64,000 bases of DNA from Winogradskyella immobilis (GTDB lineage: Bacteria; Bacteroidota; Bacteroidia; Flavobacteriales; Flavobacteriaceae), in contig NZ_JAIQXX010000006.1 in NCBI RefSeq assembly GCF_021887715.1, positions 106,150 through 170,149 of the forward strand, written 5' to 3'. A program made the position numbers and the translations under genes. The notes below the pieces were generated by a model, which searched no databases, was not told where the DNA came from, and saw nothing but the letters and a program-made list of their open reading frames with translations. Of this stretch, positions 53,959 to 62,550 are shown one piece after another. Position 1 is the first letter of the stretch. Each line of letters opens with the position of its first letter.

Positions 53959-54642
53959 ATGAACACTATTATAGTAGTTGGAGGAAGCAAAGGTATAGGC
54001 TATTCAATAGTTACATCTTTGCTTTCTTCATATAAGGTTGTTAACATCAGTAGAACTCAACCAAAGATAAATCATGAGAATTTAACACATTATTCTTGTG
54101 ATGTTACATCAGGAGAATTACCTGATATAGATATTGCTGATGGCCTAGTATACTGCCCTGGTAGTATTAATTTAAAACCTATAAATAGACTTAAAATAGA
54201 AGATTTTAAAAGTGATTTTGAAATTAATGTTATTGGAGCTGTAAAAGCCATTCAGAAATATCTTCCTATTTTAAAAAAAGGCAACAACCCTTCTATACTA
54301 TTATTTAGTTCTGTGGCTTCTAAGTTGGGTATGCCATTTCATGCTAGCGTAGCTGCATCAAAATCTGCTGTAGAAGGTTTAACAAAATCTTTAGGAGCTG
54401 AATTAGCGCCTACGATACGTGTTAATGCCATAGCGCCTACTGTTACCGATACAGAATTGGCTTCTAAGTTATTGCGCAATGAGCGGATGATAGAAAGCAT
54501 GAATGAACGTCATCCATTAAAAAAATTTTTAAAACCCGATGAAGTTTCAGATATGGCTACTTTTTTATTATCAAAAAAAGCTAGTTCACTATCTGGTCAA
54601 GTTTTTGAATTGGACTGTGGTATTGTCAGTTTTAAACTATAA
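53959..54642 (+). CDS. Short-chain dehydrogenase/reductase family protein lacking the catalytic Tyr
   Basis: 227-aa Rossmann-fold protein with the cofactor loop GGSKGIG (8-14) and a Ser pair (S117/S118). Where active SDRs have Y-x3-K it reads V131-A-A-S-K135, so the general base is missing; similar FHASVAxxK variants exist in proteins near photolyases. It may have another reaction or a non-catalytic role. Spacing of 6 bp or less on both sides places it in the folE-photolyase operon. Confidence 0.85.
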   Translation: MNTIIVVGGSKGIGYSIVTSLLSSYKVVNISRTQPKINHENLTHYSCDVTSGELPDIDIADGLVYCPGSINLKPINRLKIEDFKSDFEINVIGAVKAIQKYLPILKKGNNPSILLFSSVASKLGMPFHASVAASKSAVEGLTKSLGAELAPTIRVNAIAPTVTDTELASKLLRNERMIESMNERHPLKKFLKPDEVSDMATFLLSKKASSLSGQVFELDCGIVSFKL

Positions 54643-54647
54643 TTATT

Positions 54648-55199
54648 ATGAACCCTTTTAATCCTTTTAATCCTTTTAAAGCATTTAATAACACTTTAAG
54701 TGCTACAAATAAAGCTATTACTAATAAGGTATCCATATACAATATTGAAATAAAGGATTTAGAAGGGCAATCCATAAACTTATTAGATTATAAAGGCAAA
54801 AAAATATTGTTTGTTAATGTAGCTTCTAAATGTGGATTTACTCCTCAATATAGAGAATTACAAAAGTTACAAGATACTTATAGTAATAAACTAGCTATAA
54901 TAGGTGTTCCTTGTAATCAGTTTGGAAAACAAGAACCTGGTAATTCTAAAGAAATACAAGAATTTTGTAAAGTTAACTATGGAGTAACCTTTTTAATCAC
55001 TGAGAAAGTTAATGTAAAAGGGAGCCAACAACATCCGCTATATAATTGGCTTACTAATAAAACTATTAACGGTAAAGAGAATTCTACAGTAAAATGGAAT
55101 TTTCAAAAGTATTTAGTAGATGAAAACGGAGTGTTTTTAGACTATTTCTACTCCATTACCAAACCAATGAGTTCTAAAATTATTAATTACCTAAAGTAA
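54648..55199 (+). CDS. Glutathione peroxidase family (thiol peroxidase)
   Basis: 183-aa peroxidase with Cys62 in NVASKCGFT, the PCNQFGKQEPG segment (C89, Q91) and WNFQKYLVD near the end, giving the Cys-Gln-Trp-Asn site. Non-selenium members normally use thioredoxin. The N-terminus is unusual: MNPFNPFNPFKAFN, encoded by tandem 9-bp repeats at ~54652-54679. Detoxifies peroxides; context suggests photo-oxidative stress. Confidence 0.93.
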   Translation: MNPFNPFNPFKAFNNTLSATNKAITNKVSIYNIEIKDLEGQSINLLDYKGKKILFVNVASKCGFTPQYRELQKLQDTYSNKLAIIGVPCNQFGKQEPGNSKEIQEFCKVNYGVTFLITEKVNVKGSQQHPLYNWLTNKTINGKENSTVKWNFQKYLVDENGVFLDYFYSITKPMSSKIINYLK

Positions 55200-55203
55200 A
55201 ACC

Positions 55204-55368
55204 ATGTTTAAATTATTTAAAAAAACATCAGAGTTAGAAAAACTACAGAAAAAATATGAAACTTTAATGAGTGATTGGCATAGACTTTCTACAACCAATA
55301 GAAGCGAGAGCGATAAAAAATATGCTGAAGCACAATTAATTAGTAATCAAATAGAGGATTTAAAGTAA
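55204..55368 (+). CDS. Lacal_2735-type small protein, copy 1
   Basis: 54 aa: MFKLFKKTSELEKLQKKYET, then LMSDWHRLSTTNRSESDKKYAEA. The (D/E)-W/A-H-R-L-S-T-x-N-R core defines these small flavobacterial proteins of unknown function. It starts 4 bp after the peroxidase stop. Confidence 0.8.
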   Translation: MFKLFKKTSELEKLQKKYETLMSDWHRLSTTNRSESDKKYAEAQLISNQIEDLK

Positions 55369-55418
55369 ATAGAAAATTTATAAATTAATTATTTATCAAA
55401 TAGCACTATTATAAAAAC

Positions 55419-55595
55419 ATGTTCTCAATTTTTAAAACTGAACCTAGAGAAATAAGATTGCAAAGGCAATTTGATAAATTAATTTCTGATTGGCATCGAT
55501 TATCAGCTATAAATAGATCTAGAAGTCTTAAAAAATACCGATGTGCTCAACGGATACTAGATCAATTAAACAAATTAAGACAGCATCAATTTTGA
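55419..55595 (+). CDS. Lacal_2735-type small protein, copy 2
   Basis: 58 aa paralogue of the preceding gene: SDWHRLSAINRSRSLKKYRCAQRIL matches copy 1 over the core. Its stop overlaps a TTG that is the likely start of TspO. Function unknown; two diverged copies in tandem suggest duplication within the operon. Confidence 0.78.
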   Translation: MFSIFKTEPREIRLQRQFDKLISDWHRLSAINRSRSLKKYRCAQRILDQLNKLRQHQF

Positions 55596-56056
55596 AAAAA
55601 ACCTATTGGATACTACTATTTCTGTTTATAAACTTTGGCGGACTAGCGTTAGGTATTTTGTTAATGAATGATGGCCCAAGGTCTCAATGGTACTTAAATT
55701 TAAATAAAGCGCCATGGACTCCTCCAGGATGGGTTTTTGGGGCAGCTTGGACATTGATAATGGTATGCTTCTCTATTTATCTTTCTGATTTATTTACTAT
55801 CAGAAATTCTAAGTTTGTAAAAATTCTTTTTGTAATTCAAGTTGTATTAAATATCAGCTGGAATTTCGTTTTTTTCAATCAACATCTCATAAATATAGGA
55901 GTCCTTAATATTTCGTTATTAACACTATTAATCTTCTATCTTTTCATCAGTTTTGGAGATGATACACTTAGTAAATCAAAATATTTATTATTGCCATATA
56001 TGATCTGGTTATGTATTGCAACATCTTTAAATACATATATAGCCATATACAACTAA
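55592..56056 (+). CDS. TspO/MBR family protein
   Basis: Five-helix membrane protein that binds porphyrins and can degrade or sense them. Landmarks: LNLNKAPWTPPGWVFGAAWTLIM and ISWNFVFF (Trp-rich helices). I chose the TTG at 55592 (LKKTYWILLF), which overlaps the previous stop (TTGA); an ATG at 55541 is in frame but would overlap the upstream gene by 55 bp and adds a non-hydrophobic tail. Its presence beside photolyase fits protection from light-excited porphyrins. Confidence 0.9.
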   Translation: MKKTYWILLFLFINFGGLALGILLMNDGPRSQWYLNLNKAPWTPPGWVFGAAWTLIMVCFSIYLSDLFTIRNSKFVKILFVIQVVLNISWNFVFFNQHLINIGVLNISLLTLLIFYLFISFGDDTLSKSKYLLLPYMIWLCIATSLNTYIAIYN

Positions 56057-56059
56057 ACA

Positions 56060-56521
56060 ATGGAAATTTATAGGCTTCACAAAAAACAAAATTTACCAAT
56101 TTCTGTAGATGAAGCTTGGGACTTTCTCTCAAACCCTTCTAATCTAAAAACCATAACGCCAGACTATATGGGATTTAACATCCTTTCTGGTGCTGACAGA
56201 CCTATGTTTCCTGGTCAAATTATTCAATACATAGTAACGCCAGTTTTAGGTATTAAAACCAAATGGGTTACAGAAATTACCCATGTTAGAGATAAAGAAT
56301 ATTTTGTAGATGAACAACGCTTTGGCCCATATGCGTTATGGCATCATAAACATTTTATAAAAGCTATTGATGGCGGTGTAGAAATGGAAGATATAATTGA
56401 TTATAAAGTACCTATGGGTGTTTTAGGGCAAATGGTGCATCCTATCTTAGTAAAACCAAAACTTGAAGAAATATTCAATTATAGAACTCAAAAATTAGAA
56501 GAGTTATTCGGTAAATATTAA
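56060..56521 (+). CDS. SRPBCC-family protein
   Basis: 153-aa START/Bet v 1-like fold (polyketide cyclase / cell-division-inhibitor-like SRPBCC) with FLSNPSNLKTITPDYMGF at the start and a C-terminal long helix. It forms a hydrophobic pocket for an unknown lipid or pigment. It is 3 bp after TspO and 1 bp before photolyase, a pairing often seen in bacteria. Confidence 0.85.
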   Translation: MEIYRLHKKQNLPISVDEAWDFLSNPSNLKTITPDYMGFNILSGADRPMFPGQIIQYIVTPVLGIKTKWVTEITHVRDKEYFVDEQRFGPYALWHHKHFIKAIDGGVEMEDIIDYKVPMGVLGQMVHPILVKPKLEEIFNYRTQKLEELFGKY

Positions 56522-56522
56522 T

Positions 56523-57836
56523 ATGTCTAAAGCGGTCAATATATTCTGGTTTCGAAGAGATTTACGCTTAGACGATAATATTGCGTTATACAAAGCACTA
56601 AATGATGAATTACCTGTTTTACCCATTTTTATTTTTGATTCAGAAATATTACATAAACTTCCTAAAGACGATGCCCGTGTTACATTTATACACAATACGC
56701 TTCAGAATATAAGACAAATACTTAGAAAAAAATACAATAGTAGTTTAGCTATATACTTTGGTAAACCTGAAACCGTCTACAGAAAACTAATTGACGATTA
56801 TGCTATTAAAACCGTTTATACCAATCACGATTACGAACCATATGCTACAGAACGTGACCATAGAATTAAACAGTTATTAGAACAGCATCACATCCATTTT
56901 AAATCTTATAAAGACCAGGTTGTTTTTGAAAAAAATGAAATTGTTAAAAACGATGGTAATCCCTATGTGGTATACACACCATATATGCGCAAATGGAAAG
57001 AGGCATTTAAAACGTTAGATTTTGAGTTATTTCCGTCAGAAAATCATCTTAATAAACTCATAAAAGATACCTTGCTACCAAATTTAAGTTTATCAGATAT
57101 TGGTTTTGAACAAAGTGATCAAACTATAGCCACTTACAAAGTTAATTCGAGTCTCATCCAGAATTATGAAACTACACGTAATTTTCCTTCTAAAGATGCT
57201 ACATCTCGTCTAGGTCCACATTTACGCTTCGGAACTGTAAGTGTGCGAAAAATGGTAAAAAAAGCAATTTCAGAAACTAATGAAGTATTTTGGCAAGAGT
57301 TAATTTGGCGCGAATTTTTTATGCAAATTTTATGGCATTTTCCACATACATCAAAAGATTCCTTCAAACCAAAATATGATCGGATTTTATGGAGAACTAA
57401 TGAAAATGATTTTAAAGCTTGGTGCGAAGGCAAAACAGGTTATCCTCTTGTCGATGCTGGTATGCGTCAATTAAATGCTACTGGTTTTATGCACAATAGA
57501 GTGCGTATGCTTGTCGCCAGTTTTTTATGCAAGCATCTACTTATAGATTGGCGATGGGGAGAAGCCTATTTTGCTGAGAAATTACACGATTACGAAATGG
57601 CTAGTAATGTAGGGAATTGGCAATGGGCATCCGGTTCTGGTGTAGATGCTGCTCCATATTTTAGAATTTTCAATCCTACAACTCAAATTCAAAAATTTGA
57701 CAAAGATTTAGTCTATATAAAAAAATGGGTTCCAGATTTTCAAGAACTTACCTATCCACAACCCATTGTGGATCATAAAGCCGCAAGAGAACGTTGTTTA
57801 AATGTCTATAAGTCTGCTTTAAACAAAGTATTTTAG
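56523..57836 (+). CDS. Deoxyribodipyrimidine photolyase (class I)
   Basis: Light-driven repair of UV dimers with FADH- and an antenna pigment. The antenna-binding N-terminal domain (WFRRDLRLDDNIAL) is followed by the FAD domain: REFFMQILWHFP, WCEGKTGYPLVDAGMRQL, GFMHNRVRMLVASFL and NWQWASGSGVDAAPYFRIFNP. 437 aa. Last gene of the presumed regulon. A cryptochrome role is less likely given intact CPD photolyase motifs. Confidence 0.94.
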   Translation: MSKAVNIFWFRRDLRLDDNIALYKALNDELPVLPIFIFDSEILHKLPKDDARVTFIHNTLQNIRQILRKKYNSSLAIYFGKPETVYRKLIDDYAIKTVYTNHDYEPYATERDHRIKQLLEQHHIHFKSYKDQVVFEKNEIVKNDGNPYVVYTPYMRKWKEAFKTLDFELFPSENHLNKLIKDTLLPNLSLSDIGFEQSDQTIATYKVNSSLIQNYETTRNFPSKDATSRLGPHLRFGTVSVRKMVKKAISETNEVFWQELIWREFFMQILWHFPHTSKDSFKPKYDRILWRTNENDFKAWCEGKTGYPLVDAGMRQLNATGFMHNRVRMLVASFLCKHLLIDWRWGEAYFAEKLHDYEMASNVGNWQWASGSGVDAAPYFRIFNPTTQIQKFDKDLVYIKKWVPDFQELTYPQPIVDHKAARERCLNVYKSALNKVF

Positions 57837-57959
57837 ACATAATTCTAAATTTATTTTAAAAAATTTACTAATTACATAATAAAATAATAATTTTATCGTT
57901 AAATACTTGTAAAGACTTTAAAAGTCTTTGTCAGGAAATAACCATTTCAATAAACAATT

Positions 57960-57990
57960 TAAAAAGCTCAGCCGTTCACTGAGCTTTTTT
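57960..57990 (+). terminator. Terminator downstream of photolyase
   Basis: AAAAAGCTCAG / CTGAGCTTTTTT stem with a 7-nt loop. A separate 19-bp palindrome (AAAGACTTTAAAAGTCTTT) lies at 57911-57929. No gene is present in 57837-58114. Confidence 0.85.
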
Positions 57991-58114
57991 AATACAATAG
58001 ATTCATAGTCCTTATTTCTATAAAATTCAAAACATAAAATCATTGAAGTTCTTTCTAAGTAAATGTGTTTTAGAAAAATACTATATTTATAGATATTTAA
58101 ACTTTAACACTCTC

Positions 58115-59557
58115 ATGAAAGTAAACCAACTACTAGCCATTGCATTTGTAATTTTATCTTCCATCTCATTTGCACAGAAAAAATTAAACAAAACAAAAAA
58201 AGCAATCATTGCTTCTATTGAAAAACATGAGTCTAATCTTATAGAAATTAGTGACGGTATTTGGGCTGCTGCTGAAACTGCATTTGCAGAAGATAAATCA
58301 GCAAAATTATTAGCTGATTATGCAGAAGCACAGGGATTTACTGTAGAACATGGTGTGGCTGGTATGCCAACAGCATTTGTAGCTACCTATGGCTCAGGAA
58401 GACCTGTAATAAGCGTACTTGGTGAATTTGATGCGTTGCCAGGCTTATCTCAAGAAACAAAACCCACAAAAAATCCTATAGAAGAAGGTGGCGCAGGACA
58501 TGGTTGTGGGCATAATTTATTTGGTGCTGCAAGCTTAGGCGCTGCTGTTGCTATTAAAGAACAGATAGAAAGTGGTCATTTTAAAGGTACTGTGAAATTT
58601 ATGGGAACACCTAGTGAAGAAAAGTACTTTGGAAAAATTTGGATGGTAAATGCAGGTATTTGGGATGATGTAGACGTTAATATAAGCTGGCATCCTGCAG
58701 CTAAAACAGAAGCAGATGTACAAAGTTCTTTAGCCTTAGTTGATTTTAAAATAGAATTCTTTGGTCAGGCAGCACATGCTGCTGGTGATCCTTGGAATGG
58801 GCGTAGTGCCTCAGATGCATTAGAATTATATACTTCAGGGATTAACTATTATAGAGAGCATGTAAAACCAACGGTGAGAATGCATTATCATATTCAAGAC
58901 GGTGGACAGGTTGTAAACGTAGTTCCTGATTACTCAAGACTTTGGATGCGTGTTCGTGATACCAAACGTTCTGGAATGTTACCTGTTTACGAACGTGTTA
59001 AAGCTATGGCCGAAGGCGCTGCTATTATGGCAAATGTGGATTATAAAGTGTCATTAATATCTGGTATTTATGAAGTTTTAGTAAATCGTGAAGGAGGAAA
59101 AATAATGCAATCTAATCTAGAACTTTTAGGACCAATCACTTACACTGATGAAGAGATTGCATTTGGCAAAAAGATACAGGAAGTAACGAAGAAACCTCAA
59201 GTAGGTATGGATGCTGTTATAAAACCATTGGCTGCAACTAAAGAAAATCCTGGTGGAGGATCAACAGATGTTGGAGATGTAAGTTGGAATGTGGCTAATA
59301 TTAATTTGCGGGTCACTACAGCACCAAAAGATACACCTTGGCATTCTTGGGCAGTTGTAGCTTGTGGAGGAATGAGTATTGGCCATAAAGGAATGTCTTA
59401 CGCTGCTAAAGCGATGGCAATGACTATGGGAGATTTATTTGAAAATGAAGATTTAGTAGAAAAAGTAAAAACCGAATATAAAACGCGTAAAGGAGACGAA
59501 GTCTATAAAGCTATTATTCCTGAAGGTCCGCCACCAATTAATGCAAAAGGAAACTAA
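58115..59557 (+). CDS. Secreted M20-family amidohydrolase (AbgB-like)
   Basis: 480 aa from ATG 58115 with a signal peptide ending SISFAQ; the earlier in-frame ATG at 58043 would place 24 residues before it and is rejected. Metallopeptidase M20 features: LGEFDALPG, GAGHGCGHNLFG, TPSEEKYFGK and WHPAAK, with the HxxD-type dimerisation region in between. Related enzymes cleave p-aminobenzoyl-glutamate or acyl-amino acids. Substrate here unknown. Confidence 0.9.
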   Translation: MKVNQLLAIAFVILSSISFAQKKLNKTKKAIIASIEKHESNLIEISDGIWAAAETAFAEDKSAKLLADYAEAQGFTVEHGVAGMPTAFVATYGSGRPVISVLGEFDALPGLSQETKPTKNPIEEGGAGHGCGHNLFGAASLGAAVAIKEQIESGHFKGTVKFMGTPSEEKYFGKIWMVNAGIWDDVDVNISWHPAAKTEADVQSSLALVDFKIEFFGQAAHAAGDPWNGRSASDALELYTSGINYYREHVKPTVRMHYHIQDGGQVVNVVPDYSRLWMRVRDTKRSGMLPVYERVKAMAEGAAIMANVDYKVSLISGIYEVLVNREGGKIMQSNLELLGPITYTDEEIAFGKKIQEVTKKPQVGMDAVIKPLAATKENPGGGSTDVGDVSWNVANINLRVTTAPKDTPWHSWAVVACGGMSIGHKGMSYAAKAMAMTMGDLFENEDLVEKVKTEYKTRKGDEVYKAIIPEGPPPINAKGN

Positions 59558-59578
59558 GGCGTTAGGCGAAAAATAAAT

Positions 59579-59612
59579 ATGATCAAATTCTTCAAAAAAA
59601 CATACAATGTCA
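59579..59612 (+). pseudogene. Truncated DUF6090 start module
   Basis: ATGATCAAATTCTTCAAAAAAACATAC... reads MIKFFKKTYN and is then interrupted by a REP-like palindrome. It is a remnant of the repeated DUF6090 N-terminus. Confidence 0.6.
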
Positions 59613-59682
59613 GGTCGAGCGTAGTCGAGACCTACTTAAAACCTCTCGAAGTAATCTATGCTGAGCGTAGTCGAAGTACTCG
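59613..59682. repeat. REP-like palindromes before the first DUF6090 gene
   Basis: GGTCGAGCGTAGTCGAGACC (59613-59632) is an imperfect palindrome; CTGAGCGTAGTCGAAGTACTC follows at ~59661. Both carry the GAGCGTAGTCGA core found again at ~60483 and, inverted, at ~16976. Confidence 0.65.
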
Positions 59683-59697
59683 AGGCAACATCATATT

Positions 59698-60444
59698 ATG
59701 ATTAAATTCTTTCGAAAAATACGATATAACCTTATGGAAACTGGAAAAACTGGTAAATACTTTAAATACGCCATTGGCGAAATTATCCTGGTCGTTATAG
59801 GAATTCTTATTGCCTTAGCAATAAACAATTGGAATGAGCATAGAAAAGATTTAGAAAAAGAAAAAAATATAAGTGATAATCTACAAGTAGAGTTTAAAAA
59901 AAATCTCAAATTAATTGAAACAAACCTTCAAGAAATAAACAATAATGAACAGGCTTGTCTCATGCTTATGAAGTCTATGAAACAAGACATAGATAAAGCC
60001 AACACAAAAACAATTGATAGCCTGATTTATTGGGCTTTAGAACACAATACTTTTAACCCATCAAATAGTACTTACACAGAAATATTAAATACTGGGAAAA
60101 TAGAGTTGATTCAAAACAAACAACTTAAAAGTAGTCTATTTGACTGGTCAAGAGAATTAGAAGTAAATAAATCAACACATTACATTTTTGAAAAATGGTT
60201 AGAAGAAGCTATACTACCTTATTTATCTAAAAAAATAGCCATAAAAAACATAGATATGCATGGTGCCTTATTGTGGGATAAAGCATCAGATTTTGAGAGC
60301 GGTGTGGCTGATATTCTTAACGATAGAGAATTCGAAAATTTAATCGATAACAACCTCTATCATATATCAAAAATTAAAAGTGAATATCAAAAGTTAAAAA
60401 CGATAATAGACATGATATTATCAGAAATAAAACCTAATGATTAA
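59698..60444 (+). CDS. DUF6090 family protein, copy A (intact)
   Basis: 248 aa: basic N-terminus MIKFFRKIRYNLMETGKTGK, a membrane helix (EIILVVIGILIALAI) and NNWNEHRKD, then ~190 helical residues. The first ~55 residues are nearly constant across the array while the rest varies. Function unknown; single-span membrane protein with a large domain on one side. The stop overlaps the next start module (ATGATTAA). Confidence 0.85.
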   Translation: MIKFFRKIRYNLMETGKTGKYFKYAIGEIILVVIGILIALAINNWNEHRKDLEKEKNISDNLQVEFKKNLKLIETNLQEINNNEQACLMLMKSMKQDIDKANTKTIDSLIYWALEHNTFNPSNSTYTEILNTGKIELIQNKQLKSSLFDWSRELEVNKSTHYIFEKWLEEAILPYLSKKIAIKNIDMHGALLWDKASDFESGVADILNDREFENLIDNNLYHISKIKSEYQKLKTIIDMILSEIKPND

Positions 60445-60484
60445 ATTCTGTCATTATCGCAACAAAATTTTGCTGTCATATTGA
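60437..60484 (+). pseudogene. Truncated DUF6090 start module
   Basis: ATG ATT AAA TTC TGT... reads MIKFCHYRNK and stops within a REP-like ATTGAGCGTAGTCGAAAT. It overlaps the end of copy A. Confidence 0.55.
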
Positions 60485-60583
60485 GCGTAGTCGAAATGAA
60501 GCAAAATCAAATATTCAGTAGAGCCCTCACAAAAATGGGATGGTAAAGATAGCCGCTTGCGGAAAAAAATAGAAACTAAAACT

Positions 60584-60685
60584 ATGATTAAGTTTTTCAG
60601 GAAAATTAGATACAACCTTATTCTGTCTGAAATGGAACCGCTACTTGAGCGATTAAACAAAGCTTGTAATCATAAATCAAACTAA
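60584..60685 (+). pseudogene. DUF6090 fragment, 33 codons
   Basis: MIKFFRKIRYNL is perfect, then the sequence diverges (ILSEMEPLLERLNKAC) and stops before the membrane helix. Probably a relict of an array copy. Confidence 0.6.
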
Positions 60686-60688
60686 CCA

Positions 60689-60862
60689 GTGATTAAACTT
60701 TTCCGTCATATTCATCATTCACTAATTAACCAAAACAATATGTTTTGTCATTCTGAGCGAGAACTACGTTCGAGCGTGAGAATCTCAATATGTTTAAATT
60801 TTAACAAACAGATTGTCGCGTCGCGCTTTGCAATCGCTCCTCACAATGACATACTAAGATGA
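60689..60862 (+). pseudogene. DUF6090 fragment reading through palindromic repeats
   Basis: Starts GTG: MIKLFRHIHHSLINQNN, then the frame runs through two REP-like sequences (FCHSERELRSSV..., IVASRFAIAPHNDI). Its TGA overlaps the ATG of copy B. A 57-codon frame but surely not a normal protein. Confidence 0.5.
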
Positions 60863-61644
60863 TTAAGTTTTTTAGACATATTCGCAAATCTTTAATCCAA
60901 AAAAATCAAATGGGAAAATACTTTAAGTACGCTATTGGTGAAATCTTGCTCGTCGTTATTGGGATTCTCATTGCATTACAGATTAACAACTGGAATGAAC
61001 ATAAAAAAGAACGCACTTTAGAACAAGAATACTATTGTTTATTGCTAGAAGAATTAGAGGAAGATCAGCAACAAGTATTAAATCTAAAAATTCTAGCCGA
61101 AGAACGCATTAATAGTGCTAATAAAGCCATTTTAGAAATTCAAAAAGAGAAGCCTGATGCTACTGTTTTTGGTGAAAATTGGCTTTTATCTCTGCGCCTA
61201 GCAACACGTACATTCAAACCTAACAATGCTACCTATTCAGATATTAAATCCAGTGGCAACATAAATATCATAAAAGATAGAGCTATTCTAAAAGCAATCA
61301 GTAAATATTTTAAAAATGTCCATGGTTATTCAGAAACTATTATGTCTAACGCTCAGTTAGGAATCAATCGAGTAGATAATATCTCGAATTTACTAGAGAC
61401 TGGTATTTACCAGGCTAATGTAGCTTCGCGTTACGCTAACGACATCTTTACTCAAGAGATTAGAGATCAGCTTGTAAAAGATTTACCAAAATATATAAAT
61501 GAGACCATTAAACCTGAATTATATAGTGCTATACTAACAACGGGCACAAATAATAGAAGGCGTTTAGAGTTACTATTGCTAATTGAAGATGAAGTCAATA
61601 CCATGTTGGAGCTTTTACAACAAAAATGTGAATCTAGTGATTAG
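60859..61644 (+). CDS. DUF6090 family protein, copy B (intact)
   Basis: 261 aa: MIKFFRHIRKSLIQKNQMGK, membrane helix, NNWNEHKKER, then ~200 residues unlike copy A beyond FRRATYSDI-type segments (FKPNNATYSDIKSSGNI compared with FNPSNSTYTEILNTGKI in A). These shared patches show that A and B are paralogues. The GTG of a truncated module overlaps its 3' end. Confidence 0.85.
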   Translation: MIKFFRHIRKSLIQKNQMGKYFKYAIGEILLVVIGILIALQINNWNEHKKERTLEQEYYCLLLEELEEDQQQVLNLKILAEERINSANKAILEIQKEKPDATVFGENWLLSLRLATRTFKPNNATYSDIKSSGNINIIKDRAILKAISKYFKNVHGYSETIMSNAQLGINRVDNISNLLETGIYQANVASRYANDIFTQEIRDQLVKDLPKYINETIKPELYSAILTTGTNNRRRLELLLLIEDEVNTMLELLQQKCESSD

Positions 61645-61768
61645 GTTTTTAAAAAATAACAATTACTGTCATTCCGTACTTGTTACGGAATCTAACATCA
61701 ATAAGACCCTGAAACAAGTTCAGGATGACAAAAAAATAAAGATTCTCGCTGTATTTTATATTGAGTAG
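61637..61768 (+). pseudogene. DUF6090 fragment with REP insertion
   Basis: Begins MIRFLKNNNY then enters palindromes ATTCCGTA/TACGGAAT (61671-61691) and CCTGAA/TTCAGG (61708-61724). Relict start module. Confidence 0.55.
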
Positions 61769-61791
61769 AGTCGAAAATACAGGTAATAAAT

Positions 61792-62550
61792 ATGATTAAA
61801 TTCTTCAGACATATTCGTAAAACGCTTTTAGAACAAAACAAAATGGGAAAATACTTTAAATATGCTATTGGTGAAATCATCCTCGTCGTTATTGGTATTC
61901 TCATTGCGTTACAAATTAATACTTGGAATGAGCAAAGAATTAGCAACAAGCAAAGTATTGGTTATATGAAAAGCTTGTTAGGTGATATAAAATCTGATGT
62001 AATTCAATACAATGCTAATATAGAATCGTACACCACAGATATAACCAATAATAAAAGGTTGTTTATAAACAATGATTATAAAATATTAGATGCAGATTCA
62101 ATTCTTAAACTTGTTAATATTTTTTATCAGCCTAACAAGACAACTAAACAAACTTATGAGAAAATAAAAAATGCTGGTCTTGCGGAATCATTAGCAACTG
62201 ATATAGTTAACAAAGCAGTTAATGACTATTATAATCTTGAAATAAAATATTATGAAACTCTATTACAATGGGATAAAGAGTACTCTAATGAATATTTTAA
62301 GTTCTGGTTTTACAATAATAATTATGAATCAAGTTCCATAAGAGGCTATTCTTCAAACAAGCTTCCATTTTTAGCTAGTGAAGAAAAAAGAAAAAATGAC
62401 TTAATAAACCTCATAGAATCAACGCAAGGAAGAAATCATTTGCGAGGTGCTATTGAAAGGCACGAGCATACCTTAAAAAGAGTAGAAGAAATCAAAGAAG
62501 TTGCAGAAAATTTAGTAGAAATTATTAATAATGAACTCAACAACCAATGA
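61792..62550 (+). CDS. DUF6090 family protein, copy C (intact)
   Basis: 252 aa: MIKFFRHIRKTLLEQNKMGK, membrane helix, NTWNEQRIS, then a helical domain with YQPNKTTKQTYEKIKNAGL aligning to the FNPSNSTY segment of A. Stop overlaps the ATG of the next copy (ATGA), an operon-like coupling. Confidence 0.85.
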   Translation: MIKFFRHIRKTLLEQNKMGKYFKYAIGEIILVVIGILIALQINTWNEQRISNKQSIGYMKSLLGDIKSDVIQYNANIESYTTDITNNKRLFINNDYKILDADSILKLVNIFYQPNKTTKQTYEKIKNAGLAESLATDIVNKAVNDYYNLEIKYYETLLQWDKEYSNEYFKFWFYNNNYESSSIRGYSSNKLPFLASEEKRKNDLINLIESTQGRNHLRGAIERHEHTLKRVEEIKEVAENLVEIINNELNNQ

